Below, one piece after another: positions 1-8,470 of a stretch of 64,000 nucleotides of DNA (its first letter is position 1; each line of letters starts with the position of its first letter). The DNA is from Methylomonas fluvii. Its GTDB lineage: Bacteria > Pseudomonadota > Gammaproteobacteria > Methylococcales > Methylomonadaceae. The stretch lies in NCBI RefSeq assembly GCF_014850975.1, contig NZ_JACXST010000001.1, positions 372,001 to 436,000 on the forward strand. The letters are read 5' to 3'. A model generated the notes under the pieces. That model was given only the letters and a program-made list of their open reading frames with translations, was not told where the DNA came from and ran no database searches. The translations under genes were made by a program, and so were the position numbers.

Positions 1-57
1 CTTTGGCTGGCGAAAACCGGGGCAAAGGCTTACTTGCGCTTTTTGCTGCTTCGCCAC
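1..57 (-). CDS. Possible 5' end of an unidentified gene, cut by the window edge
   Basis: Just downstream of holC on the minus strand a GGAGGG sequence lies four bases before a GTG at 57-55. The frame from that GTG stays open to the window edge (19 codons, beginning M-A-K-Q-Q-K-A-Q). The spacing fits a translationally coupled gene after holC. In many gammaproteobacteria valS follows holC, but these residues are not recognisable as ValS. Too short to name. Confidence 0.3.
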   Translation of the reverse strand, partial: MAKQQKAQVSLCPGFRQPK

Positions 58-66
58 GTGCCCTCC

Positions 67-522
67 CTACATTTTGTGGGTAGTAATCGCCAGTTGAGCT
101 TGCTGGTAATGCCGGTAACGCTGGCGGCCGGCCTGTTTGCATGCTTCGCTGTTGTCCAATATTTCCAGGATGCGCTCGGTCGGGGCCGTGGTCGGCGGGT
201 ACAAACTGGATAGGTTGACGACAATTTTCTGCCAGCCCTCCGGAATGTTTTCGTCGCCGATCAGGATGGTGCCGGTAAATGCCGGGATTTCTCCGCGGTA
301 GGTTTGGTGCGGAATAAAACTGCCGGCCCGGAAGGTCCACAAGGCTTTATCGATTTGTTCGGCTTGTTCCGCCGAATCGGTCAGCACATAGGGAAAGTGG
401 CCGCTGCGGTAGATTTTCTCGATCAGCTTGCAGGCGAAGTCCTGGCGTTGTTGCTGGTCGTGCGTTGCCAGCACGTAGAAGCTGACTTCGGGGAGGGATG
501 GCGAATGACTGGGGTTGGTCAT
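67..522 (-). CDS. holC: DNA polymerase III subunit chi
   Basis: Chi is the clamp-loader accessory subunit of the replicative polymerase; with psi it links the clamp loader to single-stranded DNA binding protein. The 151-residue product has the usual length and layout: an N-terminal FYVL strand, a helix with C-K-L-I-E-K-I-Y, the conserved D-K-A-LWTF-x-A-GSFIPHQ segment near residues 58-73, and an ILIGDE strand. It lies downstream of pepA on the same strand, the arrangement known from E. coli (pepA-holC-valS). Family assignment is secure. Confidence 0.93.
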   Translation of the reverse strand: MTNPSHSPSLPEVSFYVLATHDQQQRQDFACKLIEKIYRSGHFPYVLTDSAEQAEQIDKALWTFRAGSFIPHQTYRGEIPAFTGTILIGDENIPEGWQKIVVNLSSLYPPTTAPTERILEILDNSEACKQAGRQRYRHYQQAQLAITTHKM

Positions 523-598
523 ATCGTTTTAAATCTGCAGAAAGTGCAGGAGCTTTCGCGACCCGAGATCACCGCGAAAGCCCCTTTTACGCCCGGCC

Positions 599-2083
599 TT
601 AAGCAGAGGCGCGGTTGAGCAAATACTGGCTTACCAGTGGTACCGGCCGGCCGGTGGCGCCTTTGTTGGCGCCAGTGCGCCAAGCAGTGCCGGCGATGTC
701 GATATGCGCCCAGCGGTATTCTTCAGCAAATTTGGATAAAAACACTGCTGCCGTGATGCTGCCGCCGTCCGGGCCGCCGATGTTGGCCAAATCGGCGAAG
801 TTGGATTTTAATTGCTCCTGATATTCTTCCCAGATCGGCATGCGCCACACCAAATCGCACGCGGCATCGCCGGCGCTGAGCAAATCGTTGCAGAGTTTGT
901 CGTCGTTGCCGAATAAACCGCTTGGCACCCGACCCAAGGCCACGATGCAGGCGCCGGTAAGCGTTGCCATGTCAATGACTACATCAGGATTGTATTTTTT
1001 GGCGTAGGTGAGCGTGTCGCATAAAATCAAGCGGCCTTCGGCGTCGGTGTTCAGGATTTCGATGGTCTTACCGGCCATGCTGGTCCAGATGTCGCCGGGT
1101 TTGTTGGCAGCGCCATCCGGCAGGTTTTCCGAAGCCGGAATCAAACCGACGATGTTCAATTTCAGATTCAACAATGTCGCCATGCGCACCAGACCCAACA
1201 CGCTGGCGCCGCCGCACATGTCGTATTTCATTTCGTCCATGCCCAGGCCGGGCTTCAAGGAAATGCCGCCAGCGTCGAAAGTTAGACCCTTACCGATCAA
1301 GACAATGGGTTTGGCGTTGCTGTCGCCGCCTTGGTAATCCAGGCAAATCAATTTAGCAGGCTGGCGGCTACCGCGCGACACCGACAGAAATGAGCCCATG
1401 CCCAGGGCTTCCATGTCGCTTTCTTCCAGAATCTCGCAGGTGAGTTTATCGTGCTCGCCGGCCAGCGCCAGGGCTTGTTCGGCCAGATGGCTAGGCGTAC
1501 ATATGTTACCGGGCAGATCGGCCAAGTGTTTGGTCAATTCCATGCCTTTCGCAATAGCGATACCTTGTTGTAGACCGGTTTCGGCAAGGGCTTTTTGGCT
1601 ATCATCGGCGACTACGGCTAAGCGTTGCAGCGGGTTTTTGTCGTCGACTTTTTTGGTGGCACTGTATTGGTACATGCCATCGTTAAACACTTCGACAACT
1701 TGGCGGGCTTTCCATTGGCTGTCTGCGCCGTTGACGTCTATATCCAGCAGCGCGCAGCTGGCGGCACTGACTTTGCTGTCCTTGACGGTTTTGATCGCAG
1801 CCGCCAAGGCTTTACGGTATTGCTTGCGCGTGACTTTGCTGCGCTCACCAAACCCGAGCAGCACAATGCGGGCGATATTGCCGTCAGGCAGGTTATTGAT
1901 CAGTAGGGTTTCGGCGTTTTTGCCCCTGATGTCGCCGCGGCCGATTAGCTTAGTCAACAAACCGCCTAATTGGCTGTCCAGTTGGGTTGCCGCAGGGCTG
2001 AGTTGTTGATTTTCGTAGATTCCGACCAGCAGACAGTCGCTTTGCAGTTTGTCTAAGGGTGAGCTTTCTATAGAATAGTCCAT
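599..2083 (-). CDS. pepA: Leucyl aminopeptidase (cytosol aminopeptidase, M17)
   Basis: Two-metal hexameric aminopeptidase that removes N-terminal residues from peptides; the E. coli homologue also binds DNA in site-specific recombination and carAB control. The 494-residue length is typical. The C-terminal catalytic domain shows the metal and catalytic segments [11 protein letters not shown]-x-SLKP and the M17 signature NTDAEGRL, followed by A-TLTGA. The N-terminal macro-like domain spans roughly residues 1-170. The ATG at 2083 faces the lptFG genes, so the two transcription units diverge from about 2084-2240. holC follows downstream. Confidence 0.97.
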   Translation of the reverse strand: MDYSIESSPLDKLQSDCLLVGIYENQQLSPAATQLDSQLGGLLTKLIGRGDIRGKNAETLLINNLPDGNIARIVLLGFGERSKVTRKQYRKALAAAIKTVKDSKVSAASCALLDIDVNGADSQWKARQVVEVFNDGMYQYSATKKVDDKNPLQRLAVVADDSQKALAETGLQQGIAIAKGMELTKHLADLPGNICTPSHLAEQALALAGEHDKLTCEILEESDMEALGMGSFLSVSRGSRQPAKLICLDYQGGDSNAKPIVLIGKGLTFDAGGISLKPGLGMDEMKYDMCGGASVLGLVRMATLLNLKLNIVGLIPASENLPDGAANKPGDIWTSMAGKTIEILNTDAEGRLILCDTLTYAKKYNPDVVIDMATLTGACIVALGRVPSGLFGNDDKLCNDLLSAGDAACDLVWRMPIWEEYQEQLKSNFADLANIGGPDGGSITAAVFLSKFAEEYRWAHIDIAGTAWRTGANKGATGRPVPLVSQYLLNRASA

Positions 2084-2240
2084 GAGAGTAGTCTGTAAGT
2101 ATCTGGGATTGAGGGTTTGCGCCGGATGCAGCGGTCTGTGGTTCGATTATACCTTAGAAATTAGGAGTGAGTTGTTGAGCATTGAGCGAGGATTACCCAG
2201 CGCGGGCCGGCCTTTCCGGCTGTTGACGGTGCTGGATAAA

Positions 2241-3308
2241 ATGATAATCAAAGAGCTGTTTAACACCGTCACCGCCGTGTTGGTGGTATTGGTGGTGATC
2301 ATCGTCAGCCGCAAATTTATCAAGGTATTGGCGCAAGCTATCGAGGGCAATATCGCCAACGATACGGTGATGACCTTATTAGGTTTGAAAATCGTCGTCG
2401 CCACGACCACCTTCCTACCCGCCGCGCTGTTCATGGCGGTATTGATGGTATTGGGCCGGATGTACCGCGAGCAGGAGATGGCGGCAATTTCCTCGGCCGG
2501 CGGCAGCGTGTTTACCATTTATCGGGCAATATTTATGCTAGTCATCCCGTTAAGTCTGGCGGGCATGGCACTCTCGATGCTGGCTTCGCCGTGGGCGGAG
2601 GCCAAAACCGAGCAGTTGATGCATCAGGACAAACAAAATGCCGATATTCGCGGCATCGCTGCCGGCCGCTTCAGCGAGTACAGCGACGGCGAGTTAATTT
2701 TTTACACCGAAAACGTCGACGACGAAGGCCGCATGCACAAGGTGTTCGTGCAAAACAAACAAGGCGACAAAGCCGGCGTGGTAAACGCCGAATACGGTTG
2801 GTTGAAAAATTTGCCCGGCGGTTTGTATCTGGTGTTGGAAAATGGCGAGCGGATTCAAGGTGTACCGGGTAACAAGGACTTCACCATTGAGACATTTAAA
2901 GAATATGCCGTGCTGATCGAAAAAAAGGTCACCATTTTGAATTTGGGCCGCGAGGCTACTACTACCGAGAATTTATGGCTGTCTCCGGAACTGCGCGATG
3001 TCGCCGAGTTACAGGATCGTTTCAGCACGCCGCTAGGGGTTATTTTATTGGCTTTTCTGGCAGTGCCTTTAGCCAAGCTGTCGCCACGCGGCGGCATATA
3101 CGGCAGTATGCTGGTGGCTTTTGGGATTTATTTCGTTTACGGCAATTTGCAGCGGGTCAATCACAGCTGGGTAATCAGCGGGGCGCTGCCGTCCTGGCTG
3201 GGTTATTTCTGGGTGGACGCCTTGTTACTGGTCTTGGGTTTGTTGATGTTGGTACGTTTGTACGGCTGGCAATGGTTGTCGCAAAGCCTTAAGGAGAAGC
3301 TGTCATGA
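2241..3308 (+). CDS. lptF: LPS export ABC transporter permease LptF
   Basis: Inner-membrane permease of the LptB2FG complex, which extracts lipopolysaccharide and passes it to the LptC-A-DE bridge. The product has three N-terminal membrane helices, a periplasmic beta-jellyroll region (about residues 130-250) and three C-terminal helices including the STPLGVILLAFLAVPLA segment. The frame is open back to 2082, but a start there would abut the divergent pepA start. The ATG at 2241 (M-I-I-K-E-L-F) gives 355 residues, the normal family length. In-frame GTG at 2229 and TTG at 2223 are alternatives. It overlaps lptG by four bases. Confidence 0.93.
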   Translation: MIIKELFNTVTAVLVVLVVIIVSRKFIKVLAQAIEGNIANDTVMTLLGLKIVVATTTFLPAALFMAVLMVLGRMYREQEMAAISSAGGSVFTIYRAIFMLVIPLSLAGMALSMLASPWAEAKTEQLMHQDKQNADIRGIAAGRFSEYSDGELIFYTENVDDEGRMHKVFVQNKQGDKAGVVNAEYGWLKNLPGGLYLVLENGERIQGVPGNKDFTIETFKEYAVLIEKKVTILNLGREATTTENLWLSPELRDVAELQDRFSTPLGVILLAFLAVPLAKLSPRGGIYGSMLVAFGIYFVYGNLQRVNHSWVISGALPSWLGYFWVDALLLVLGLLMLVRLYGWQWLSQSLKEKLS

Positions 3309-4375
3309 TCAACGTATTGACCATTTACATCGTCAAAGAAGTCGTCAAGGGCTCCTTGATTGCGGTGATATTGTTATTGACCTTGTTCAATCTGTTCAGC
3401 TTCAGCGACGAGTTAAAAGATTTGGGGCAAGGCGGTTACGGCTTGAAACAGATTTTATGGTTTTTGACCTTAACCTCACCACGGGTATTTTACGAGCTGG
3501 TGCCGTCGGCGGCGTTACTGGGTAGCTTGTTCGTCGTGGGCTCGATGGCGAATAACCGCGAGATTGTGGCGATGCGCGGCGCCGGTTTATCCATCGCCTG
3601 GATTATCAGAACGATTATGCTGGCAGGCTTGCTGCTGGTGAGCGTTGCCGTAATGGTGGGCGAATTCGTGGCGCCGTCTTGCGAACGCGCTGCGCAAGTG
3701 CTGAAAACCACGGCGCTGCACGACGGCGTAGTGATGCGTTCCCAATATGGCATGTGGCTGAGAGAGGGCAACAGCTTTATTAATGTCCGCAAAATTCTGG
3801 ATGACGGCTCGCTGGCCGATGTGCGGATTTACGATGTCGACGATGCGCATAAACTCAACCGCATCACTCAGGCCGAGCATGCGCAGTTTTTAGGCGACAA
3901 ACAATGGCGCTTGGAAAGCGTCAAACAATCCGAAATCAATCGGCAGCAAATTTATGCCGGCACTCAAGCAGAGCAAAGCTGGAAATCCAGCATCGACTCG
4001 GATTTGTTGAAAGTGGCCGTCGTTAAATCCGACAACCTATCGCTTTACGATTTGTTCATGTACATCGACTTCCTGAAGCAGAACAATCAAAAGTCGCAAA
4101 GTTACGAGTTGGCATTCTGGAGCCGTTTAATCAACCCGTTTGTAACCTTTGTGATGTTGATGGTGTCGGCGCCATTTGTGATTGGTATAGGTCGCGGCAC
4201 CAGCACCGGCGCGCGCATCATGATGGGCATCGTGATCGGGATGACGTTTAACATTTTCGACAAGATTGCCGGCCATGTCGGCTTGGTTTACGACATGAAT
4301 CCAATGTTGATGGCGATGTTGCCGAGTGCTTTGGTGTTTTTAGGCGCGCTGATCGCGGTTAAGCGGGTCAGCTAG
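3305..4375 (+). CDS. lptG: LPS export ABC transporter permease LptG
   Basis: Partner permease of LptF in the LptB2FG lipopolysaccharide extractor. The 356-residue product begins M-I-N-V-L-T-I-Y-I-V-K-E-V and has the family layout: membrane helices at roughly 10-35, 55-80 and 100-120, a periplasmic domain, and three helices at the C terminus with the segment S-A-PFVIG-x-GRG. Its ATG overlaps the lptF stop in an ATGA, implying translational coupling and equal production of the two subunits. LptB itself is not in this window. Confidence 0.95.
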   Translation: MINVLTIYIVKEVVKGSLIAVILLLTLFNLFSFSDELKDLGQGGYGLKQILWFLTLTSPRVFYELVPSAALLGSLFVVGSMANNREIVAMRGAGLSIAWIIRTIMLAGLLLVSVAVMVGEFVAPSCERAAQVLKTTALHDGVVMRSQYGMWLREGNSFINVRKILDDGSLADVRIYDVDDAHKLNRITQAEHAQFLGDKQWRLESVKQSEINRQQIYAGTQAEQSWKSSIDSDLLKVAVVKSDNLSLYDLFMYIDFLKQNNQKSQSYELAFWSRLINPFVTFVMLMVSAPFVIGIGRGTSTGARIMMGIVIGMTFNIFDKIAGHVGLVYDMNPMLMAMLPSALVFLGALIAVKRVS

Positions 4376-4393
4376 GCGGCAAATGCTTCTCTG

Positions 4394-4422
4394 CGGAACG
4401 GAAAACCCTTGCTTCCGTTCCG
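4394..4422. terminator. Hairpin between converging lptG and minus-strand genes
   Basis: Perfect 10-base inverted repeat (CGGAACGGAA and TTCCGTTCCG) around a 9-base loop, in the short gap between the converging lptG and the small secreted-protein gene. There is no clear T tract on either side, so it may be a weak bidirectional terminator or simply an RNA-stabilising hairpin. Confidence 0.5.
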
Positions 4423-4441
4423 TGGAGCGTTATGACGGCGG

Positions 4442-4828
4442 TTATTTGCGCGTCATGAACAAATAAAGAAATTTACATTTCAAAACCGCATCTTTTTCGT
4501 CCATTTCCACCACAGCGCAATCTTCGTATTTTTCCCGGCCGGGCGTGACTTGCTTTTTTATCACGCCGTCGGCCACGCTATATTTAATTGGGATAGTCAT
4601 TTCCCCAATGCCGCTACGCGCATCTTCACCGGTGGTTATCAAGGTGCCGTCTTTTTGAAATTCCCAAGTGACGTGCAAGGGCTTCTTTTCGCGGTCAAGA
4701 GCCAGGGCTTCGTGAGTGACCTGCCATTTACCCAGTAATTTGGAGTTATCCGCCAGTTTGACTTCGGCGTTGGCGGTGCCGGCAGCAACGGCGGCAAACA
4801 GGGAGAAAAGTATTGTTATTGTTTTCAT
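4442..4828 (-). CDS. Small secreted protein of unknown function
   Basis: The 128-residue product starts with a clear signal peptide (M-K-T-I-T-I-L-F-S-L-F-A-A-V-A-A-G, cleavage after A-N-A near residue 21). The rest is predicted to be beta-rich: LLGKWQV, HVTWEFQKDGTL and a late C-A-V-V-E / LKCKFLYLF pair whose two cysteines could form a disulphide. The G-K-W-x-V opening and strand pattern resemble lipocalin-like stress proteins, but no family can be named. The in-frame extension to 4945 lacks a signal peptide and overlaps the RDD gene, so the start at 4828 is preferred. Confidence 0.75.
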   Translation of the reverse strand: MKTITILFSLFAAVAAGTANAEVKLADNSKLLGKWQVTHEALALDREKKPLHVTWEFQKDGTLITTGEDARSGIGEMTIPIKYSVADGVIKKQVTPGREKYEDCAVVEMDEKDAVLKCKFLYLFMTRK

Positions 4829-4887
4829 TGTATATTCCCGGCTGGTAGGTTGATCGAGCCTGGAATATAGCATATTCGCTTTTGCCG

Positions 4888-5352
4888 TCAGCGCTTTTCT
4901 TCCTGAAAAACCAGCCGGGTTTTTGACAGGTAATCGTGCCAGCATTGGCCGTTTTTATCGAATAGGCACCAGACAAATCCCAGCCCCAAGCAAGCCCAGG
5001 ATAATAAGCCGCCAAGGAAGCGGATGCCGGCTTGCCGCCAACCGGGAGACCGACCATCCAAGGCGCTGACTTTAACTTTCCAGGCGCGCAAACCCAGGGT
5101 CTGGCCGCCGTGGGTCCAAAACCAACCGTAGAAAACAAAGCTGATGCCGAGCAGATAGAGTGGATAAAAAAACTGATCGCTGGCGAATGCCTGGCCGGCA
5201 TTAAAAGGCAGAGCGATGGCCGTGGCGAAAAACCATATCGCCAGCAGTAAGAAAGCATCGTAACCAGCAGCGGCCAGCCGACGCAAAAAACCCGGCGCGG
5301 AGGGTAAATCCACGCCGGGCTTTGGGGTGTTTGCTTTAGCGGATTGTCGCAA
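4888..5352 (-). CDS. RDD family membrane protein
   Basis: The 154-residue product fits the RDD family of small membrane proteins: an N-terminal R-R-L-A-A-AGYDAFLL helix, a second helix pair around residues 60-80, and the conserved G-Q-T-LGLRAWKV-x-V segment. Some RDD proteins have been linked to cation or proton antiport, but most are uncharacterised. The start is a TTG directly after the TAA of the preceding 59-codon gene (TAATTG), suggesting reinitiation. No ribosome site other than the upstream coding end is evident. Confidence 0.85.
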   Translation of the reverse strand: MRQSAKANTPKPGVDLPSAPGFLRRLAAAGYDAFLLLAIWFFATAIALPFNAGQAFASDQFFYPLYLLGISFVFYGWFWTHGGQTLGLRAWKVKVSALDGRSPGWRQAGIRFLGGLLSWACLGLGFVWCLFDKNGQCWHDYLSKTRLVFQEEKR

Positions 5353-5532
5353 TTATTTGTCGAAAATCGCCAGTTTTTGCCCCATGTACATGCTCATGGC
5401 CACCAGCGCGCCCATCATGACAATTGAAAATAAAAAGGGCGGTCTATGGAAAACCAACAACGCGAAATCGGCAACGAATAGACTAGTAAATACAGGCTGG
5501 TCTACAAAACCCAGTAAAATTTTTTTAAACAT
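5353..5532 (-). CDS. Small membrane protein of unknown function
   Basis: Starting at the ATG at 5532 the product is 59 residues (M-F-K-K-I-L-L-G-F-V-D) with two hydrophobic stretches, one through S-L-F-V-A-D-F-A-L-L-V-F and one through S-I-V-M-M-G-A-L-V-A-M. A longer frame from 5592 adds 20 residues with poor membrane-protein character. It is the first gene of a minus-strand group with the RDD protein, whose start touches its stop. No family recognised. Confidence 0.6.
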   Translation of the reverse strand: MFKKILLGFVDQPVFTSLFVADFALLVFHRPPFLFSIVMMGALVAMSMYMGQKLAIFDK

Positions 5533-5778
5533 ACGCTCCACTCTCCGATATAAATTCCCCGTCACCGGCCTAAGGGCGACAAGTACAGCCAATTTTTATG
5601 TTATTACACCAAAATATTCGGCGAATGGCGAAATTCTACATTCAACGCAAGGGAATGTAAAAGAATGTGCTGGATTGAGCTTAAATCTGGCGAGGTGTTA
5701 TGATAAGACCGCTAGGACGTTCGCGCCCGAAGCCTCGAAAAAGCTGGCACACGTCATTCTAAATTAAGGGATAAAGTC

Positions 5779-7170
5779 ATTTTTAGTTTCTTCAAAAAAA
5801 TCTTTTCGCCGGTCGAGCAAGTTGCCGAACCGGTTAATGAGTCGGCGGGGTCGAGTGCCGTGAAGATTTATCCGCGTTCAGAGCATTGCATTTCCCGTGC
5901 ACAAATCAGTGAAAACGCTCTGAAAGTGCTGCAGCGCTTGAAAAAAGCCGATTACGAGGCCTATTTGGTGGGAGGCTGCGTCAGGGATTTGCTGCTGGGG
6001 CGGGAACCTAAGGATTTCGACGTAGCGACTAACGCCAGCCCGGAACAAATCAAGCAAGTATTTCGTAATTGCCGAATTATTGGCCGGCGCTTTCGCTTGG
6101 CGCATGTGTTTTTCGGCCGCGAAATTATCGAGGTAGCGACGTTTCGCGGTTCCGAATCAGCAGAATCAGACCAGCAAGTCGTGCACGAAGATGGCCGATT
6201 ATTGCGCGATAACGTGTTCGGCACGCTGGAGCAAGATGTCTGGCGCCGAGATTTCACCGTCAACGCGCTTTATTACAACATCCGCGATTTTTCCGTGGTT
6301 GATTATACCGGCGGCATGCAGGACCACGCGGCGGCGGTCATGCGCCTCATCGGCGACCCGGAAGTGCGCTATAGAGAAGACCCGGTGCGGATGCTGCGCG
6401 CCATCCGTTTTGCCGTGAAGCTGGGCTTTACGCTGCATCCTGATACCGAAAAACCGATTTACGCCCAAGCCGATTTATTGAAGAGCATCCCCTCGGCGCG
6501 TCTTTACGATGAAGTCATTAAGTTGTTTTTGTCCGGTTACGGCCTGCAATCCTTCGAGATGCTCAGGCATTACGGCTTGTTCGCAATTTTGTTTCCGGAA
6601 ACCGACCGCTGCCTGGCCAGCGAGGACCACGATTTTCCGCGCTTGTTCTTGATCCGGGCCTTGGAAAACTCCGACACCCGCTTCAACGATGGTAAAACGC
6701 TGACACCTTATTTTTTACTAGCTGCATTATTGTGGGAACCGCTGCAATTGGCTGCGCAAAGACGCATCGCCCACGGCGAAAACGAAACGCTGGCCTATCA
6801 GAACGCCGCCAACGAAGTGCTGACCAGACAAATCAAGGTCACCGCACTACCGCGCCACATCACCCAATCAATGCGCGAAGTGTGGTTCTTGCAGAATAAG
6901 TTTTCCAGGACGGTTGGCCCTCGGCCTTATCGCTTGCTGGAGCAGCCTAAATTTAGAGCGGCCTACGACTTTTTACGGCTACGCGCGGAAACCGGCGGCG
7001 CCGATCCGGAATTGGTCGAATGGTGGACAGGTTTTCAGGAAGCCGACGATGCGGAGCGGGAAAGAATGACCGCGCCGCCAAAATCCGGCGGCGGTAAACC
7101 CCGGAATCGTAAAACCGGCCGTTACCGTTCTCGAGGCAAACCCGCCCCCATCGGCAATGACGCTAGCTAA
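5779..7170 (+). CDS. pcnB: Poly(A) polymerase I, with a probable AUU start
   Basis: Adds 3' poly(A) tails that mark RNAs for decay. The nucleotidyltransferase head shows LVGGCVRDLLLG and K-D-F-D-V-A-T-N-A, then R-R-F-R-L-A-H-V and a basic C-terminal tail rich in R, K and G. The first ordinary in-frame start is GTG at 5860, but the frame is open upstream and the ATT at 5779 sits eight bases after AAGGG. Starting there adds M-F-S-F-F-K-K-I-F-S-P-V-E and matches the N-terminal layout of E. coli PcnB (M-F-T-R-V...), which is known to use AUU. folK overlaps its end by 14 bases. Confidence 0.93.
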   Translation: MFSFFKKIFSPVEQVAEPVNESAGSSAVKIYPRSEHCISRAQISENALKVLQRLKKADYEAYLVGGCVRDLLLGREPKDFDVATNASPEQIKQVFRNCRIIGRRFRLAHVFFGREIIEVATFRGSESAESDQQVVHEDGRLLRDNVFGTLEQDVWRRDFTVNALYYNIRDFSVVDYTGGMQDHAAAVMRLIGDPEVRYREDPVRMLRAIRFAVKLGFTLHPDTEKPIYAQADLLKSIPSARLYDEVIKLFLSGYGLQSFEMLRHYGLFAILFPETDRCLASEDHDFPRLFLIRALENSDTRFNDGKTLTPYFLLAALLWEPLQLAAQRRIAHGENETLAYQNAANEVLTRQIKVTALPRHITQSMREVWFLQNKFSRTVGPRPYRLLEQPKFRAAYDFLRLRAETGGADPELVEWWTGFQEADDAERERMTAPPKSGGGKPRNRKTGRYRSRGKPAPIGNDAS

Positions 7171-7660
7171 GTCAGCTGTCGAAGCCTATATAGGCTTGGG
7201 CAGCAACCTCGAAGACTCTATCGATCATGTCAACCGGGCCAGACAGGAAATCGCGGCCTTGCCGGGTGTGGCCGAAATTGCCTTCTCTCCCTTGTACCGC
7301 AGCACGCCGGTCGGCCCGCAAGATCAACCCGATTATGTCAACGCAGTAATGCGAATCTCGACCGAGTTGGAACCCGTGGCTTTACTCAGACAATTACAGC
7401 AAATCGAAAACCAGCATGGCCGGCTGCGCAGCGTACGCTGGGGAGCCAGAACCCTGGATTTGGATGTATTGCTTTACGCGCAACAGCGAATTAACGAACC
7501 GGATCTGGTTGTGCCACATCCGGAGTTGGCTAAGCGCGCGTTTGTGCTGTACCCAATGGCCGACGTGGCAAGCTGCGATTTGACAATTCCGGGCCAGGAT
7601 TCGTTGCCTCATCTCTTGGCGGCTTGCCCTCCCGACGGCTTGCGGAAAATAGCCTCATGA
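7157..7660 (+). CDS. folK: 2-amino-4-hydroxy-6-hydroxymethyldihydropteridine pyrophosphokinase
   Basis: HPPK transfers pyrophosphate from ATP to 6-hydroxymethyl-7,8-dihydropterin in folate synthesis. The 167-residue product carries IGLGSN near the N terminus, SPLYRSTPVGPQDQPDYVNA, and the signature RWGARTLDLDVLLY with the metal-binding D-L-D near residues 96-98. It starts inside the end of pcnB and its stop overlaps the panB ATG (ATGA), so pcnB, folK and panB are probably co-translated. This order is widespread in gammaproteobacteria. Confidence 0.97.
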   Translation: MTLAKSAVEAYIGLGSNLEDSIDHVNRARQEIAALPGVAEIAFSPLYRSTPVGPQDQPDYVNAVMRISTELEPVALLRQLQQIENQHGRLRSVRWGARTLDLDVLLYAQQRINEPDLVVPHPELAKRAFVLYPMADVASCDLTIPGQDSLPHLLAACPPDGLRKIAS

Positions 7661-8466
7661 GTCCATACGCTGATGCCTTAAAGGCGCTGACTATCAGCGA
7701 TCTAGCGGCGATGAAAAAAGCCGGCGAAAAAATCAGCTGTCTGACCGCTTATGACGCCAGTTTCAGCGCCCTGCTCGACCGAGTCGGTATTGATGTACTG
7801 CTGATAGGCGATTCATTGGGCATGGTGATTCAAGGGCATGGTAGTACCTTGCCGGTCACAGTGAATGATATGGTCTATCACAGCCGCAGCGTGGCCATGG
7901 CCAGAAAGCGGGCTTTTGTAGTTACCGATTTACCGTTTGCCAGTTACGCCACACCGGAGCAGGCATTGCCGAACGCGGCAAGCTTGATGCAGGCTGGCGG
8001 CGCGCAAATGGTCAAGCTGGAAGGCGCCAAGCTTGACGTGATTCGCTTTCTGGTAGATCAAGGCATTCCGGTCTGTGGTCATTTGGGCCTGTTACCGCAA
8101 TCGGTGAATCACTTGGGTGGCTATAAGGTACAGGGACGGGAAGCGCAACAAGCCCGGCAAATCATCGCTGATGCCGAAAAAATCGAACAAGCCGGCGCGA
8201 GTCTCTTGGTGCTGGAGTGTGTACCTGCGCAACTGGCCGCCGAAATAAGTCAGCGCCTGAGTATCCCGACCATCGGCATCGGCGCCGGCGTCGATTGCGA
8301 TGGGCAGGTGCTGGTGTTGTATGACATGCTGAATATCAGCATCGGCAAGCGACCGCGCTTTTCCAAAGACTTCATGGCCGATGCTTCCAGCATAGAAGAG
8401 GCGGTACGCCTTTACCATCAAGCGGTTAAATCCGCGCAATTTCCAACGTCCGAACACAGTTATTGA
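7657..8466 (+). CDS. panB: 3-methyl-2-oxobutanoate hydroxymethyltransferase
   Basis: First committed step of pantothenate synthesis: transfers a hydroxymethyl group from 5,10-methylene-THF to alpha-ketoisovalerate. The TIM-barrel protein shows LTAYDASF, IGDSLGMV-x-QGH, the catalytic-site strand MVKLEGA, VCGHLGL and IGIGAG. I chose the ATG at 7657 because it overlaps the folK stop as ATGA and gives a family-length product of 269 residues; an in-frame start at 7624 would add 11 unlikely residues inside folK. panC follows four bases downstream. Confidence 0.97.
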   Translation: MSPYADALKALTISDLAAMKKAGEKISCLTAYDASFSALLDRVGIDVLLIGDSLGMVIQGHGSTLPVTVNDMVYHSRSVAMARKRAFVVTDLPFASYATPEQALPNAASLMQAGGAQMVKLEGAKLDVIRFLVDQGIPVCGHLGLLPQSVNHLGGYKVQGREAQQARQIIADAEKIEQAGASLLVLECVPAQLAAEISQRLSIPTIGIGAGVDCDGQVLVLYDMLNISIGKRPRFSKDFMADASSIEEAVRLYHQAVKSAQFPTSEHSY

Positions 8467-8470
8467 GCAT

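Noticed and set aside
1398-2009. 203-codon plus-strand frame inside pepA
   Set aside because: Fully antisense to the well-supported pepA and without any recognisable domain or start signal.
5327-5767. 146-codon plus-strand frame overlapping the RDD group promoter region
   Set aside because: Antisense to the small membrane gene for part of its length and contains no recognisable domain; the region more likely holds the divergent promoters.
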